Positions 1 through 8,557 of a DNA stretch of 64,000 bases are shown here, piece after piece. The first letter of the stretch is position 1, and each line of letters starts with the position of its first letter. The stretch spans positions 744,001-808,000 of the forward strand of contig JABTUY010000002.1 in assembly GCA_015075165.1 (NCBI GenBank). Reading direction: 5' to 3'. A program made the translations under genes and the position numbers. Origin of the DNA: Ideonella sp. Lineage in GTDB: Bacteria; Pseudomonadota; Gammaproteobacteria; Burkholderiales; Burkholderiaceae_C. Below the pieces are notes generated by a model, which was not told the DNA's origin, made no database searches, and was given only the letters and a program-made list of their open reading frames with translations.

Positions 1-63
1 GGACTTGCGTTCGCCGGCGGTGCCGGCGACGGCGGGCTTGTTCTCGAGCGGACCGATTTTCAT
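1..63 (-). CDS. flgM: Anti-sigma-28 factor FlgM (N-terminal fragment, cut by window edge)
   Basis: Only the first 21 codons are in the window, reading leftward from the ATG at 63. The residues MKIGPLENKP are the conserved start of betaproteobacterial FlgM. FlgM binds the flagellar sigma factor FliA (sigma-28) in the cytoplasm and is exported once the hook is complete, releasing late gene expression. A strong ribosome binding site (GAGGAGTCC on the minus strand, 66-74) precedes the start. The gene follows flgA on the same strand, the usual flgA-flgM-flgN order, and has a candidate sigma-28 promoter of its own at 110-136. The body of the protein cannot be checked. Confidence 0.8.
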   Translation of the reverse strand, partial: MKIGPLENKPAVAGTAGERKS

Positions 64-109
64 GATGGACTCCTCGCCGATGCGTCAGGCACACCGTTGC
101 GATGACGGG

Positions 110-136
110 GTATCGGACGGCCGGCGCCGAACTTGA
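110..136 (-). promoter_or_regulatory. Candidate sigma-28 (FliA) promoter for flgM
   Basis: On the minus strand, TCAAGTTC (136-129), an 11-base spacer and TCCGATAC (117-110) match the FliA consensus TAAAGTTT-N11-GCCGATAA at 12 of 16 positions with the exact spacing. It lies in the flgA-flgM gap about 47 bases upstream of the flgM ATG, which is where a class 3 promoter for flgM is expected from enteric bacteria. No mapped start site supports it here. Confidence 0.6.
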
Positions 137-209
137 GCCGTCCGCTTCGAATTCTGGCGCCGATCCCGCGAACCCGGGGTACGGTGGCGGGCGCCGGGCA
201 CGCAGTTCG

Positions 210-1007
210 TCACAGCAACAGCTCCACCTGGCCCGCGGCGGTGGCACGCCCCTGCACGATGCGGCCGCTCTCGGTGCGCACCTTGATCAGCTGGCCGTCG
301 ATGCCGGCGCCCAGCGCCTGGCCCTGGCCGCTGATCGCGAAGCCCGAGCCGCTCGAGTGCAGCCGCACTGTATCGCCGGCGGCAAACCACTGGCGCGGCC
401 GCAGGTCGGCCTCGCGCAGCGCCTCACCGGCCTGCAGCGCGCGGGCCAGCGTACGGCCGAGCGCCACCGCCTCGGACACCACCGCGGGGCTCGGCTCGGC
501 CGCGAGGTCGACCTCGCGGCGGCGCAGCCGAGCTGCCGTGAGCACGGCACCGGCGGGCAATGGCTCGGCGGCCGTCCAGGCGAGCGCGAAGACCCTTACC
601 GTCACCGGCACGAAGACATTCCAGCGTGCGCCTTCGCTGCAGCGCAGGCCCACCGACACGCGGCCCCACAGCCGCGTGCCAGCGGCGAGGTGCGGCGTGA
701 TCCGTGCGCACGGCGCCAGCTTCAACCGTGGGTTGATCCGTCCCACTTCGACCTCGACACGCGCGCCGGCCGGCAGCCCGCCGACCGCGGCGCGGGCCAG
801 GTTCTCGATCGGTACCTGATAGGAGGAAGGACCACGCGCAGCGTCATCGGCGTCGTCGTCGGCAGCGTCGATGCCCGTCGCCGGTGGCGTGCCGGAAATC
901 GTACCCGTGGCCGACTGCGCGCCAGCCGTCGCACCGAACAGCGCGAGCGCGATCGCGCCGGCGATGGCCGCAGCCCGTGGGTGGATCGACTCGTTCACAG
1001 GCTGCAT
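210..1007 (-). CDS. flgA: Flagellar basal body P-ring assembly chaperone FlgA
   Basis: A 265-residue protein with an N-terminal signal peptide (hydrophobic AAAIAGAIALALFGATAGA, about residues 12-30) and a C-terminal SAF-like region with the typical FlgA features: a central segment with GRVSVGLRC, then the ending VQGRATAAGQVELLL. FlgA is the periplasmic chaperone that helps FlgI assemble into the P-ring around the rod. It is transcribed divergently from flgB, as in enteric and many betaproteobacterial flagellar clusters. The stop codon is 146 bases from the flgM start, with a candidate sigma-28 promoter in between. Family assignment is from sequence character and position. Confidence 0.9.
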   Translation of the reverse strand: MQPVNESIHPRAAAIAGAIALALFGATAGAQSATGTISGTPPATGIDAADDDADDAARGPSSYQVPIENLARAAVGGLPAGARVEVEVGRINPRLKLAPCARITPHLAAGTRLWGRVSVGLRCSEGARWNVFVPVTVRVFALAWTAAEPLPAGAVLTAARLRRREVDLAAEPSPAVVSEAVALGRTLARALQAGEALREADLRPRQWFAAGDTVRLHSSGSGFAISGQGQALGAGIDGQLIKVRTESGRIVQGRATAAGQVELLL

Positions 1008-1122
1008 GGTCGGTGCGGGCCGCGTGTTGCAGTGGCCCGATCTGGGCCGCAGAGACCCTTCTTTTCGCGCTCATGCCCGGTGGTGCCGCTGCCCACAATG
1101 GCCCAACGCCTCCCAAAGGCTT

Positions 1123-1144
1123 GCCCATTCGGTCACGAACGGGC
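1123..1144. promoter_or_regulatory. Hairpin in the flgA-flgB divergent region
   Basis: GCCCATTCG (1123-1131), a GTCA loop and CGAACGGGC (1136-1144) form a 9-position stem with one mismatch, about 35 bases upstream of flgB. The 171-base gap between the divergent genes should hold the class 2 promoters of both operons, but I could not identify a convincing sigma-54 or FlhDC site by eye. The hairpin could be an operator or part of the flgB leader. Confidence 0.3.
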
Positions 1145-1178
1145 ATGCGGCGGGCGGCCAGTGAAAGGACCTTCAGCG

Positions 1179-1586
1179 ATGCAACGGCTCACCGACGCGC
1201 TCGATTTCCAGGCCCAGGCCCTGGTGCTGCGCTCCGAGCGCCAGCGCCTGATCGCCAGCAACATCGCCAACGCCGACACGCCGGGCTACGTGGCGCGCGA
1301 CATGGACTTCGCGCGCGCGCTGCGCGAGGCCACCGGCCAGGCCGCGGCGGTCAACGCGGCAACGACACAGCCGCGCCACCTGGCACTGGCGGGCGGCGCA
1401 CGCGCGGAGGCGCAGCTGCTGTACACGCAGCCCGCGCAATCGAACCTCGACGGCAACAGCGTCGACATGGATCGCGAGCGCGCGGCGTTCGCCGACAACA
1501 CGGTGAAGTACGAGGCCACGCTGCGCTTCATCAACGGCCAGGTGCGCACGATGCTCGACGCGATGAAGGGGCCGAACCAGGCCTGA
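1179..1586 (+). CDS. flgB: Flagellar proximal rod protein FlgB
   Basis: A 135-residue rod protein, the usual FlgB length. The N-terminal half carries the axial-protein motif SNIANADTPGY (about residues 28-38), and the C-terminal part (VKYEATLRFINGQVRTML) is the helical segment that packs with other rod proteins. FlgB forms the proximal rod with FlgC and FlgF above the MS-ring/FliE junction. The ATG at 1179 is preceded by GAAAGGA at 1162-1168; an in-frame GTG at 1161 would overlap that site and is less likely. First gene of flgBCDEF; flgC follows after 21 bases. Confidence 0.93.
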   Translation: MQRLTDALDFQAQALVLRSERQRLIASNIANADTPGYVARDMDFARALREATGQAAAVNAATTQPRHLALAGGARAEAQLLYTQPAQSNLDGNSVDMDRERAAFADNTVKYEATLRFINGQVRTMLDAMKGPNQA

Positions 1587-1607
1587 GCTTGACGAAAGGG
1601 TGTCGAC

Positions 1608-2033
1608 ATGAGCCTGTTCCAGATCTTCAACGTCGCCGGCAGCGCCACCAGCGCGCAGAGCCAGCGGCTGAACGTGGTGGCCTCCAACCTGGCCAACGCC
1701 GACACGGTGGCCGGGCCCGACGGTCATGCCTACCAGGCGCGGCAGGTGGTGTTCCAGACGCAGCTGATGGGCGCGCTCGACGGCACCGGCGGCAACGGCG
1801 GCGCCGCCGGCGTGCGCGTGAGCACGGTCGCCGAAGACACCACGCCGGGCCGCCGCGTGTTCGACCCCAAGCACCCGGGCGCCGACGCCGAGGGCTACGT
1901 GACCTACAGCAACGTCAATCCGGTGGAGGAGATGGTCAACATGATCTCGGCCTCGCGCTCGTACCAGAACAACGTCGAAGTGATGAACACCGCCAAGAGC
2001 CTGCTGCTGAAGACGCTGCAGCTCGGCGCGTGA
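1608..2033 (+). CDS. flgC: Flagellar proximal rod protein FlgC
   Basis: A 141-residue rod protein. It shows the N-terminal axial motif [11 protein letters not shown] (about residues 24-34) and the conserved C-terminal stretch [19 protein letters not shown] (from about residue 104), both diagnostic of FlgC. The start is preceded by GAAAGGG (1593-1599). The stop codon overlaps or lies close to the start of flgD, so translation is probably coupled within the operon. Confidence 0.95.
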   Translation: MSLFQIFNVAGSATSAQSQRLNVVASNLANADTVAGPDGHAYQARQVVFQTQLMGALDGTGGNGGAAGVRVSTVAEDTTPGRRVFDPKHPGADAEGYVTYSNVNPVEEMVNMISASRSYQNNVEVMNTAKSLLLKTLQLGA

Positions 2034-2080
2034 GCGGCACGCTGACTCACGGCATCACCGACTCGCAAGACCCGTTCGCC

Positions 2081-2737
2081 ATGGTCAACACCGCGATCCA
2101 ATCGAGCACCGCCGCCACCGTCGCGGCGACCACAGGCCGCGGCACCGGCACGGCCAACGCCAACACCGAAGACCGCTTCCTGAAGCTGCTGGTGGCGCAG
2201 ATGCAGAACCAGGATCCGTTGAACCCGATGGACAACGCCCAGGTGACGACACAGATGGCGCAGATCCAGACCGTCGCCGGCATCGACAAGCTGACCGGCA
2301 CGGTGCAGGGCCTGAACGCGCAGTTCGCGCAGCTGCAGGCGCTCGGCGCGGCATCGCTGGTCGGCCGCAACGTGCTGATCGAGGGCAACCGCATGATCGC
2401 CGCCGATGGCAGCGGCCACGCCGGCTACGAACTGGCCTCGCAGGCCGACCGAGTGAAGCTCGAGGTGCTCGACCGCGCCGGCCGCGTCATCGACACGCAG
2501 GAGCTCGGCGCCGAAGCCAGCGGCCGCCACAGCTTCGACTGGACGCCGTCGGCCGGCGTCGACGCCGCGCAGGCGGCCAGGTTCCGCATCACCGCGACGC
2601 TCGGCACCACGGCCGTCGCCGCCACGCCGTACACGGTCGACCGTGTCGACGCCGTCAGCACCGACGCCAACGGCGTGATCCTCGAGCTGGCGCATGCCGG
2701 CCCGGTGGCCTACGACGAGGTCAAGGCTTTCGATTGA
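2081..2737 (+). CDS. flgD: Flagellar hook assembly (cap) protein FlgD
   Basis: A protein of 218 residues from the ATG at 2081. The conserved FlgD segment FLKLLVAQMQNQDPLNPMDN (about residues 34-53) is intact, followed by the Tudor/FnIII-like C-terminal half. FlgD caps the growing hook, guides FlgE polymerisation and is then discarded. An in-frame GTG at 2030 overlaps the flgC stop codon (GTGA) and would add 17 residues; neither start has a clear Shine-Dalgarno sequence, so translational coupling from flgC at GTG 2030 is a real alternative. Confidence 0.92.
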   Translation: MVNTAIQSSTAATVAATTGRGTGTANANTEDRFLKLLVAQMQNQDPLNPMDNAQVTTQMAQIQTVAGIDKLTGTVQGLNAQFAQLQALGAASLVGRNVLIEGNRMIAADGSGHAGYELASQADRVKLEVLDRAGRVIDTQELGAEASGRHSFDWTPSAGVDAAQAARFRITATLGTTAVAATPYTVDRVDAVSTDANGVILELAHAGPVAYDEVKAFD

Positions 2738-2778
2738 AGCCGCCGACGATTCATCATTGATCCGCAACGGGAGAACGC

Positions 2779-4041
2779 ATGAGCTTCCAGCAAGGTTTGT
2801 CCGGCCTGAACGCCACCGCCAAGAGCCTCGAGGTGATCGGCAACAACATCGCCAACGCCTCCACCTACGGCGCCAAGGCCGCACGCGCGGAGTTCTCCGA
2901 CGTCTACGCCGCGGCGCTGAACGGCGCGGGCGCCAACCCGATCGGCATCGGCGTCAACATGTCGGCGGTGTCGCAGCAGTTCACGCAGGGCAACATCCTG
3001 ACCACGCAGAACCCGATGGACCTGGCGATCAACGGCGCCGGCTTCTTCCAGGTAAGCGATGGCAACAACCCGGTGACCTACACGCGCAACGGCCAATTCA
3101 AGGTCGACCGCGACGGCTACATCGTCAACAACCAGCTGCAGCGCCTGCTGGGCTATCCGGCCGACGGCAACGGCGTGATCCAGCCCGGTTCGTCGGCCGC
3201 GCTGCAGCTGCCCACCTCGGGCATCAACCCGAACGTGACCAGCATCGCCGCGGTGGAGATGAACCTCGACGCACGGGCGGCCACCACCGCGCCCACCGCG
3301 GGCCCACAGATCAACTTCACCGACCCGAACACCTATAACAACGCCACCTCGATGACGCTGTACGACCAGCGCGGGCAAGAGGTGGCGTTGACGTTCTACT
3401 TCCAGAAGTCGGCCACCGACACCTGGAACGTGTTCGCCACCGCCAACGGCACCTCGGTGAGCGGCACCAACGTCGCGCCGACGCCGCTGACGACGATGAC
3501 CTTCCCGGCCAGCGGCGCGGCGCCGACCGCGCCGGCGGGCGCGATCACGCTGAACGTGCCGGCCTCCACCAACGCCGCCGGCGCGGCGACGCTGGCCATC
3601 CCCGGCGTGCAGCTCGACCTCACGAACTCGACGCAGTACGGTTCGAACTTCGGCGTCACCAACGCCACGCAGGACGGCTACTCCGCCGGCCAGCTCAGCA
3701 GCATCTCGGTGGAGAGCAACGGCGTCGTGATGGCGCGCTACTCCAACGGCCAGAGCAAGCCGGCCGGCCAGATCGAGGTGGCCAGCTTCCGCAATCCGCA
3801 GGGCCTGCAGCCGCTGGGCGGCAACGCCTGGGGCCGCAGCTTCACCTCGGGCGACCCGGTGCTCGGCACGCCGGGCAACGGCAACCTCGGCGTGCTGCAG
3901 GCCGGCGCGCTCGAGGAGAGCAACGTCGACCTCACGGGCGAGTTGGTCAACATGATCACCGCGCAGCGCATCTACCAGGCCAACGCGCAGACGATCAAGA
4001 CGATCGACCAGACGATGCAGACCTTGGTGAATCTGCGCTGA
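2779..4041 (+). CDS. flgE: Flagellar hook protein FlgE
   Basis: A 420-residue hook protein, slightly longer than the roughly 400 residues of enteric FlgE. The N terminus (SFQQGLSGLNATAKSLEVIG, then NNIANASTYG) and C terminus (ELVNMITAQRIYQANAQTIK) are the conserved coiled-coil-forming ends shared by axial proteins; the middle is the variable surface domain, rich in Thr, Ala and Gly. FlgE polymerises into the hook outside the outer membrane under the FlgD cap, with length set by FliK. A good ribosome site (ACGGGAGA) precedes the ATG. Confidence 0.95.
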   Translation: MSFQQGLSGLNATAKSLEVIGNNIANASTYGAKAARAEFSDVYAAALNGAGANPIGIGVNMSAVSQQFTQGNILTTQNPMDLAINGAGFFQVSDGNNPVTYTRNGQFKVDRDGYIVNNQLQRLLGYPADGNGVIQPGSSAALQLPTSGINPNVTSIAAVEMNLDARAATTAPTAGPQINFTDPNTYNNATSMTLYDQRGQEVALTFYFQKSATDTWNVFATANGTSVSGTNVAPTPLTTMTFPASGAAPTAPAGAITLNVPASTNAAGAATLAIPGVQLDLTNSTQYGSNFGVTNATQDGYSAGQLSSISVESNGVVMARYSNGQSKPAGQIEVASFRNPQGLQPLGGNAWGRSFTSGDPVLGTPGNGNLGVLQAGALEESNVDLTGELVNMITAQRIYQANAQTIKTIDQTMQTLVNLR

Positions 4042-4075
4042 TCGCGCGCCGCGCCGCCACTGACCGGGAGCCACG

Positions 4076-4798
4076 ATGGACCGCATGATCTACCTGTCGA
4101 TGGCCGGCGCGAAGGCGACCATGCAGCGCCAGGACGTGCTGGCGCACAACCTGGCCAACGCCTCGACCCCGGGCTTCCGCGCCGAGATGACGGCGTTTCG
4201 CGCGGTGCCGGTGCAGGGCAGCGGCGCGAGCACGCGCGTGTACGCGCTGGAGTCCACACCCGGCTACAACGCCGAGCCCGGCGCGGTGCAGGCCACCGGC
4301 CGCAACCTCGACGTGGCGCTGAAGGGCAACGGCTGGCTCGCGGTGCAGGGGCTCGACGGTACGGAGGCCTACACGCGTGCCGGCGCGCTGGATGTCAATG
4401 CCGATGGCGTGCTGGTGACCAAGACCGGCCTCACGGTGCTGGGCGACGGCGGCCCGATCAATGTGTCGACCAATGCGCAGGTGCAGATCGCCCCCGACGG
4501 CACGCTCAGCGCGGCGGTGGGCCAGGCCAAGCCGCAGACGATCGGCAAGCTGAAGCTGGTGACGCCCGAGGCACCCTTGCAGCGCGGCGACGATGGCTTG
4601 TTCCGCGCCGCCGATGGCGACCTGCCGGCCGACCCGAACGCCCGCGTGCAAGGCGGCGCGCTCGAGGGCAGCAACGTCAGCCCGGTGGAGACGATGATCG
4701 CGATGATCGCCGCCGCACGCCAGTTCGAGCAGCAGATGAAGATGATGCACAGCGCGCAGGAGAAGGAGCAGTCGGCGGCGAAGCTGTTGTCGACCTGA
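4076..4798 (+). CDS. flgF: Flagellar proximal rod protein FlgF
   Basis: A 240-residue rod protein beginning MDRMIYLSMAGAKATMQRQD, typical of FlgF. It has the axial motif HNLANASTPGFR and the C-terminal motif SNVSPVETMIAMIAAARQFEQ. GGGAG lies just before the ATG. In most relatives flgG follows within about 50 bases; here flgG is 5.4 kb away with three unrelated genes between, so flgF is the last gene of the first flagellar block. Confidence 0.94.
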   Translation: MDRMIYLSMAGAKATMQRQDVLAHNLANASTPGFRAEMTAFRAVPVQGSGASTRVYALESTPGYNAEPGAVQATGRNLDVALKGNGWLAVQGLDGTEAYTRAGALDVNADGVLVTKTGLTVLGDGGPINVSTNAQVQIAPDGTLSAAVGQAKPQTIGKLKLVTPEAPLQRGDDGLFRAADGDLPADPNARVQGGALEGSNVSPVETMIAMIAAARQFEQQMKMMHSAQEKEQSAAKLLST

Positions 4799-4962
4799 GT
4801 TCAACGGCCCGCGTGCACCGCGCACGACACGGGCGCTATGCTCCGTCTCCTCGAATCCGGAATCGGCTCTCGATGACCATCGGCAAGGCTTCGCCGCTGA
4901 ACAGAAGCTGCCGCATGCCGGAGTAGCGACCGCGCACGGCCTGCACATGGAGGTGCGGCTCG

Positions 4963-5022
4963 GTGGTGTTTTCCGAGTTGCCGTGGTGTTTCCCGAGTTG
5001 CCGACCCGACCGACGAGTTGCC
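4963..5022 (+). repeat. Three direct repeats CGAGTTGCC at an exact 20-bp period
   Basis: CGAGTTGCC occurs at 4974-4982, 4994-5002 and 5014-5022. The first two are part of a 20-base tandem duplication (4963-4982 and 4983-5002) differing at one base. The 20-base period puts the three sites on nearly the same face of the helix, about 122 bases upstream of the BTAD regulator start. SARP-type regulators are known to bind direct repeats at helical-turn multiples, so this is a plausible autoregulatory or operator site; that link is inference. In the rest of the 346-base gap after flgF (4799-5144) I see no gene. Confidence 0.5.
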
Positions 5023-5144
5023 CGGCCGTCAGCGCCGACCCGACCCGCGACCTCGCGGCGACGGACCACCTTCGGCAGGCCGCTCCGCGCCCCGCCGGTG
5101 CGCCGCGTTAGCATCCTGCCTCATCGCCACGAGGCGATGGACCC

Positions 5145-8100
5145 ATGCCCCACGTGCGGATCGAACTCGGCGGTGCACCGTGCCTTCACGCGGCCGATGG
5201 GCGCATGCATCCGCTCGAACGCCACGATGCGGCGCTGCTTGCACTGCTGGTCGTGGAGCGGCGCGTGTCGCGGGCGCGCGCTGCCGAGCTCCTGTGGCCC
5301 GGGCGCCCTTCGCAGCAGGCGCGCAACAGCCTGCGCCAGCGTCTGTTCAAGTTGCGGCGCGCCGGCGGCCATGCGCTGGTCGATGGCGACGAGTGGTTGA
5401 GCCTGGCCGATGGGGTGCGCAGCGACTGGCCCGCCGATGCGGTGGACGGCGCTGGCGGCGCGCACGCACCGCTGCTCGACGGCCAGCGCTACCACGACCT
5501 CGAGCAGTTCGACGAGTGGCTGGTGGGCGCGCGCGAGCGCTGGCAGGCGGCGCGCCGCGGCCGCTGGCTGCAGGCCGCCGATGCGCTGGAGCGTGAAGGG
5601 CGTTTCGACGCCGCGCTCGCGCCTGCGGCCCTGCTGGTCGAGCACGAGCCGCTCGACGAAACCGCGCATCGCCGGCTGATCCGGCTGCACTATTTGTGCG
5701 GCGACCGCGCGGCGGCGCTGGAGGCGTATCGCCGTTGTCGCGCGGTGTTGGCCGACGAGCTCGGTGTCGAGCCCGACAGCGAGACGCGGGGGCTGGCGCG
5801 CCTCGTCGAGCGCAGCGGTGCGCCGGCCGCGGCGCGCGAGCCGGGCGCACCGCTGTCGCTCAGGCGAACGCCGCGTCTGGTGGGGCGCGATGCCGTGTGG
5901 CAGCAACTGAGCCGCGCCTGGGCCGAGTGCGGCGTGGTGCACCTCGGCGGCGAAGCCGGCATCGGCAAGTCGCGCTTGGCGCGCGAGTTCGCCGCGGCGC
6001 ACCCCGGCGCGCTGGTGTGCGGCGCGCGCCCGGGCGATGCAGCGCAGCCTTATGCGCTGCTGGCGCGGCTGATGCACGCCGTGCGGCAGCGCATCGGCGA
6101 GACCGCGCTCGATGCGGGGCATGCCGCCGAGCTGGCTCGCGTGGCGCCCGACTACGGCACCGCGGCCGCCGGCGCGGCCGATGCCGAGCGGCTGCTGCGG
6201 GCGATTCGCGCCGAACTGGCGCGCTGCGGCGCGCGCGGCGTGCAGGGACTGGTGATCGACGACCTGCAGTTCGCCGATGCCGCCTCGGTCGAGGCGCTGG
6301 TCGATTGGCTGTGCAGCGAAGCGTCGGCCGGCATGCCGCACTTGCTGATCGCGCGCAGCGGCGAGTGGCCGGCCGTGCTGCGGCGATCGCACGCGCCGCA
6401 GCCCGCGCGGCGCGGCATCGAGATCGAACTGCCGCCGCTCGACGAGCCCGGCCTGCGCGAGCTGCTGCGCTCGCTGGCGCTCGAAGGCTTCGACGCGGCA
6501 GGCCCCTGGGTGGCGCGACTGATGCGGCATACCGGCGGCCATCCGCTGTTCGTGCTGGAGACGCTGATCGCCTGCCACCACGCCGGCGGGTCGGCGGCGT
6601 TTGCCGACGACGCGCCGCTGCCGGCGCCGCTGGGTGTCGAGCGCCTGATCGATCGGCGTCTCGAGCAGCTCCCGGCGCCGGCGCTGCGGCTGGCGCATGT
6701 GATGGCGCTGGCCGGCGCCGATTGCGGTGCCGAGGTGTTCGCCGCGGTGCTCCAGTGCGATGTGATCGACCTGATCGGCGCGTGGCGCGAGCTCGAACGG
6801 CGCGAGATCGCCGGCGGCGCGGGTCTGGCCCACGACCTGATCGAAGCGGCGGTGTTGCGTTCGATCCCGGCGGAGATCCGCCGCGTGCTGCATGCCCGCA
6901 TTGGTCGCGAGCGGCAGGCGCGGCGGCACGCGCCGGCACGCGTGGCCCGGCACCTGCTGCATGGCGAGGCCTGGGCCGAGGCGGCGGCGCAACTGATCGA
7001 GGCCGCCGGCGTGGCCGCCGGGCAGAGCCGCCGCGACGAGGAGGTGGAGCTGCTCGGCGCGGCGATCGATGCCTTCGAGCGCTGCGCCGACCATCGAGGG
7101 GCTTTCGCGGCGCGGTTGCGCCGCGCCGAAGCGATGATGACCACGGGATCGCTCGCCCGTGCCCATCACGAGATCGCGCTGCTGGAGCGCGCCGCGCGCG
7201 CGGACGCCGAGCGATTGCAGCAGCGCCTGCTGGCGGCGAAGGCGGCGCTGGCCGCGGGCGATGCGCTGGCCGGCGTGGCCGCGGCGGGCGCCGCCGAAGC
7301 GCTGGCCGTGCAACTCGGCGATGAACCGGCGGTCTTCAAGGCGGGCCAGTTGCTGGCCAGTGCGCTGGCCGCCCACGGGCGGGCCGCCGAGGCGCTGGCC
7401 AAGCTCGAATCGCTGGGCCCGCTGGCTCAGTCGTGCAGCGATCCGCGCGACGTGTGCGAGTACCACGGGTCGATCGGCTACGTGCTGTGCGTGGTGGGCC
7501 GCCGGCGGCAGGCGGTCGCGCACCTGGGCGATGCCGCCGAGCGCGCACAGGCGCTGGGCGATGCGACCGAGGCCATGACGCTGTGGTCCAACCTGGCCGG
7601 CACGCTGATGCAGCTCGGCGAGGTCGAGCAGGGTGCGGCGCTGGCCGAGCGCGCGCATGCGCTGTCGCTGCACGCCGGGCCGAGGCAGGGCGTGGCGGTC
7701 GGCAGCAACGAGACGATGCTCGGGCTCGGCTGGCACGCGCTCGGCCGCTTCGGCGATGCCGAGCGCGTGTTGCTCGATGCGCTGCAGCGCTTTCGCAGCG
7801 GTGGCGCCGCGATCTGGATCGTGGCCACCGAGGGCATGCTGGCCAACCTCTACGTCACGCTGCATCAGACCGCGCGGGCACGCGGCATCCTGTCGCCGGT
7901 GGCCGCCGAGATCCCCGCGGCGCGCCGCGCGCGCCGCCTGGTGGTCGAGGCGCGCATCGAGCGCGCCGCCGGGCGCAGCGGCAGCGCCCGGTTCAATGCC
8001 GCGATGGCGCTGATCGATGCCAGCCCGCAGCGTTCGATGGACCGCATCGGCACCACGCTGGCGTGGGCACAGGCGGCCCCGCCCGACGAGGCGTTGCCGC

Positions 8101-8486
8101 GGCTGCGCGAGGTGCTCGAAGCGAGCGAGGCGCAGGGCCTCGACGGCATGGTGCTGAGTGCGCGAGTGCGCGAGGTCGACGCGCTGCGCCGGCGCGGCGA
8201 TCTCGCGGCGGCGGCAGCACAAGCCCGCGAGGTCATGGCCCAGGCCGAACACCGCCGGCCGCACGACATCTATGCCGGCGAGTTCTGGTGGCTGCTCGCC
8301 GAGGCGTGCGCTGCCGGCGGCGACCGCGACGGCGCCGACACCGCGCTCGACGCGGCGGCGCGCTGGATTCGCGCCGCGCTGCCTCACGTGCCCGAGGCGT
8401 ACCGCGACGGCTTCGTGCACCGGCATCCGATCAACCGGCAGGTGCTGGCCGCGGCCGCTCGTCGATGGCCGGGCGCCCTCCGGTGA
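5145..8486 (+). CDS. SARP/BTAD-type transcriptional regulator with AAA ATPase and TPR-like repeats
   Basis: A 1113-residue multidomain regulator. Residues about 1-90 form a winged-helix DNA-binding domain of the OmpR/SARP type (SLRQRLFKLRRAGG). Residues about 95-230 are a bacterial transcriptional activator (BTAD) domain, ending ELGVEPDSETR. An ATPase domain follows with a Walker A motif (GGEAGIGKS, 268-276) and a Walker B-like VIDD (370-373). The C-terminal half (about 590-1100) is alanine- and leucine-rich helical repeat, as in MalT/AfsR-like STAND proteins. There is no C-terminal LuxR helix-turn-helix. These proteins integrate a ligand or protein signal with ATP binding to activate nearby genes. 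It sits inside the flagellar operon, directly upstream of a lipoprotein gene that is its likeliest target. Confidence 0.85.
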   Translation: MPHVRIELGGAPCLHAADGRMHPLERHDAALLALLVVERRVSRARAAELLWPGRPSQQARNSLRQRLFKLRRAGGHALVDGDEWLSLADGVRSDWPADAVDGAGGAHAPLLDGQRYHDLEQFDEWLVGARERWQAARRGRWLQAADALEREGRFDAALAPAALLVEHEPLDETAHRRLIRLHYLCGDRAAALEAYRRCRAVLADELGVEPDSETRGLARLVERSGAPAAAREPGAPLSLRRTPRLVGRDAVWQQLSRAWAECGVVHLGGEAGIGKSRLAREFAAAHPGALVCGARPGDAAQPYALLARLMHAVRQRIGETALDAGHAAELARVAPDYGTAAAGAADAERLLRAIRAELARCGARGVQGLVIDDLQFADAASVEALVDWLCSEASAGMPHLLIARSGEWPAVLRRSHAPQPARRGIEIELPPLDEPGLRELLRSLALEGFDAAGPWVARLMRHTGGHPLFVLETLIACHHAGGSAAFADDAPLPAPLGVERLIDRRLEQLPAPALRLAHVMALAGADCGAEVFAAVLQCDVIDLIGAWRELERREIAGGAGLAHDLIEAAVLRSIPAEIRRVLHARIGRERQARRHAPARVARHLLHGEAWAEAAAQLIEAAGVAAGQSRRDEEVELLGAAIDAFERCADHRGAFAARLRRAEAMMTTGSLARAHHEIALLERAARADAERLQQRLLAAKAALAAGDALAGVAAAGAAEALAVQLGDEPAVFKAGQLLASALAAHGRAAEALAKLESLGPLAQSCSDPRDVCEYHGSIGYVLCVVGRRRQAVAHLGDAAERAQALGDATEAMTLWSNLAGTLMQLGEVEQGAALAERAHALSLHAGPRQGVAVGSNETMLGLGWHALGRFGDAERVLLDALQRFRSGGAAIWIVATEGMLANLYVTLHQTARARGILSPVAAEIPAARRARRLVVEARIERAAGRSGSARFNAAMALIDASPQRSMDRIGTTLAWAQAAPPDEALPRLREVLEASEAQGLDGMVLSARVREVDALRRRGDLAAAAAQAREVMAQAEHRRPHDIYAGEFWWLLAEACAAGGDRDGADTALDAAARWIRAALPHVPEAYRDGFVHRHPINRQVLAAAARRWPGALR

Positions 8487-8503
8487 TAACGCCGCGATAA
8501 CGC
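8485..8503 (+). promoter_or_regulatory. Direct repeat GATAACGC with 11-bp period, upstream of lipoprotein gene
   Basis: GATAACGC occurs at 8485-8492 and 8496-8503, one helical turn apart, starting at the regulator's stop codon and ending 54 bases before the lipoprotein ATG. Spacing of 11 bases is typical for SARP heptamer repeats in actinobacteria. The two units could arise by chance in a 70-base gap, and no clear -10 box is visible downstream. Confidence 0.3.
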
Positions 8504-8557
8504 GCCTCGCCGAAGCTTGCGCCGAGGGCCGAGCGGCCCGCAGGGAGCGACGAGGTC

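Noticed and set aside
4963-5400. A 145-codon plus-strand frame overlapping the start of the BTAD regulator
   Set aside because: It contains the direct repeats, has Arg/Ser-rich translation with no motif, and overlaps a well-supported gene.
5121-8426. A 1101-codon open frame antisense to the BTAD regulator
   Set aside because: It is a mirror of the high-GC codon pattern on the other strand; its translation is Arg/His/Gln-rich low-complexity sequence with no domain, while the plus-strand frame has clear domains.
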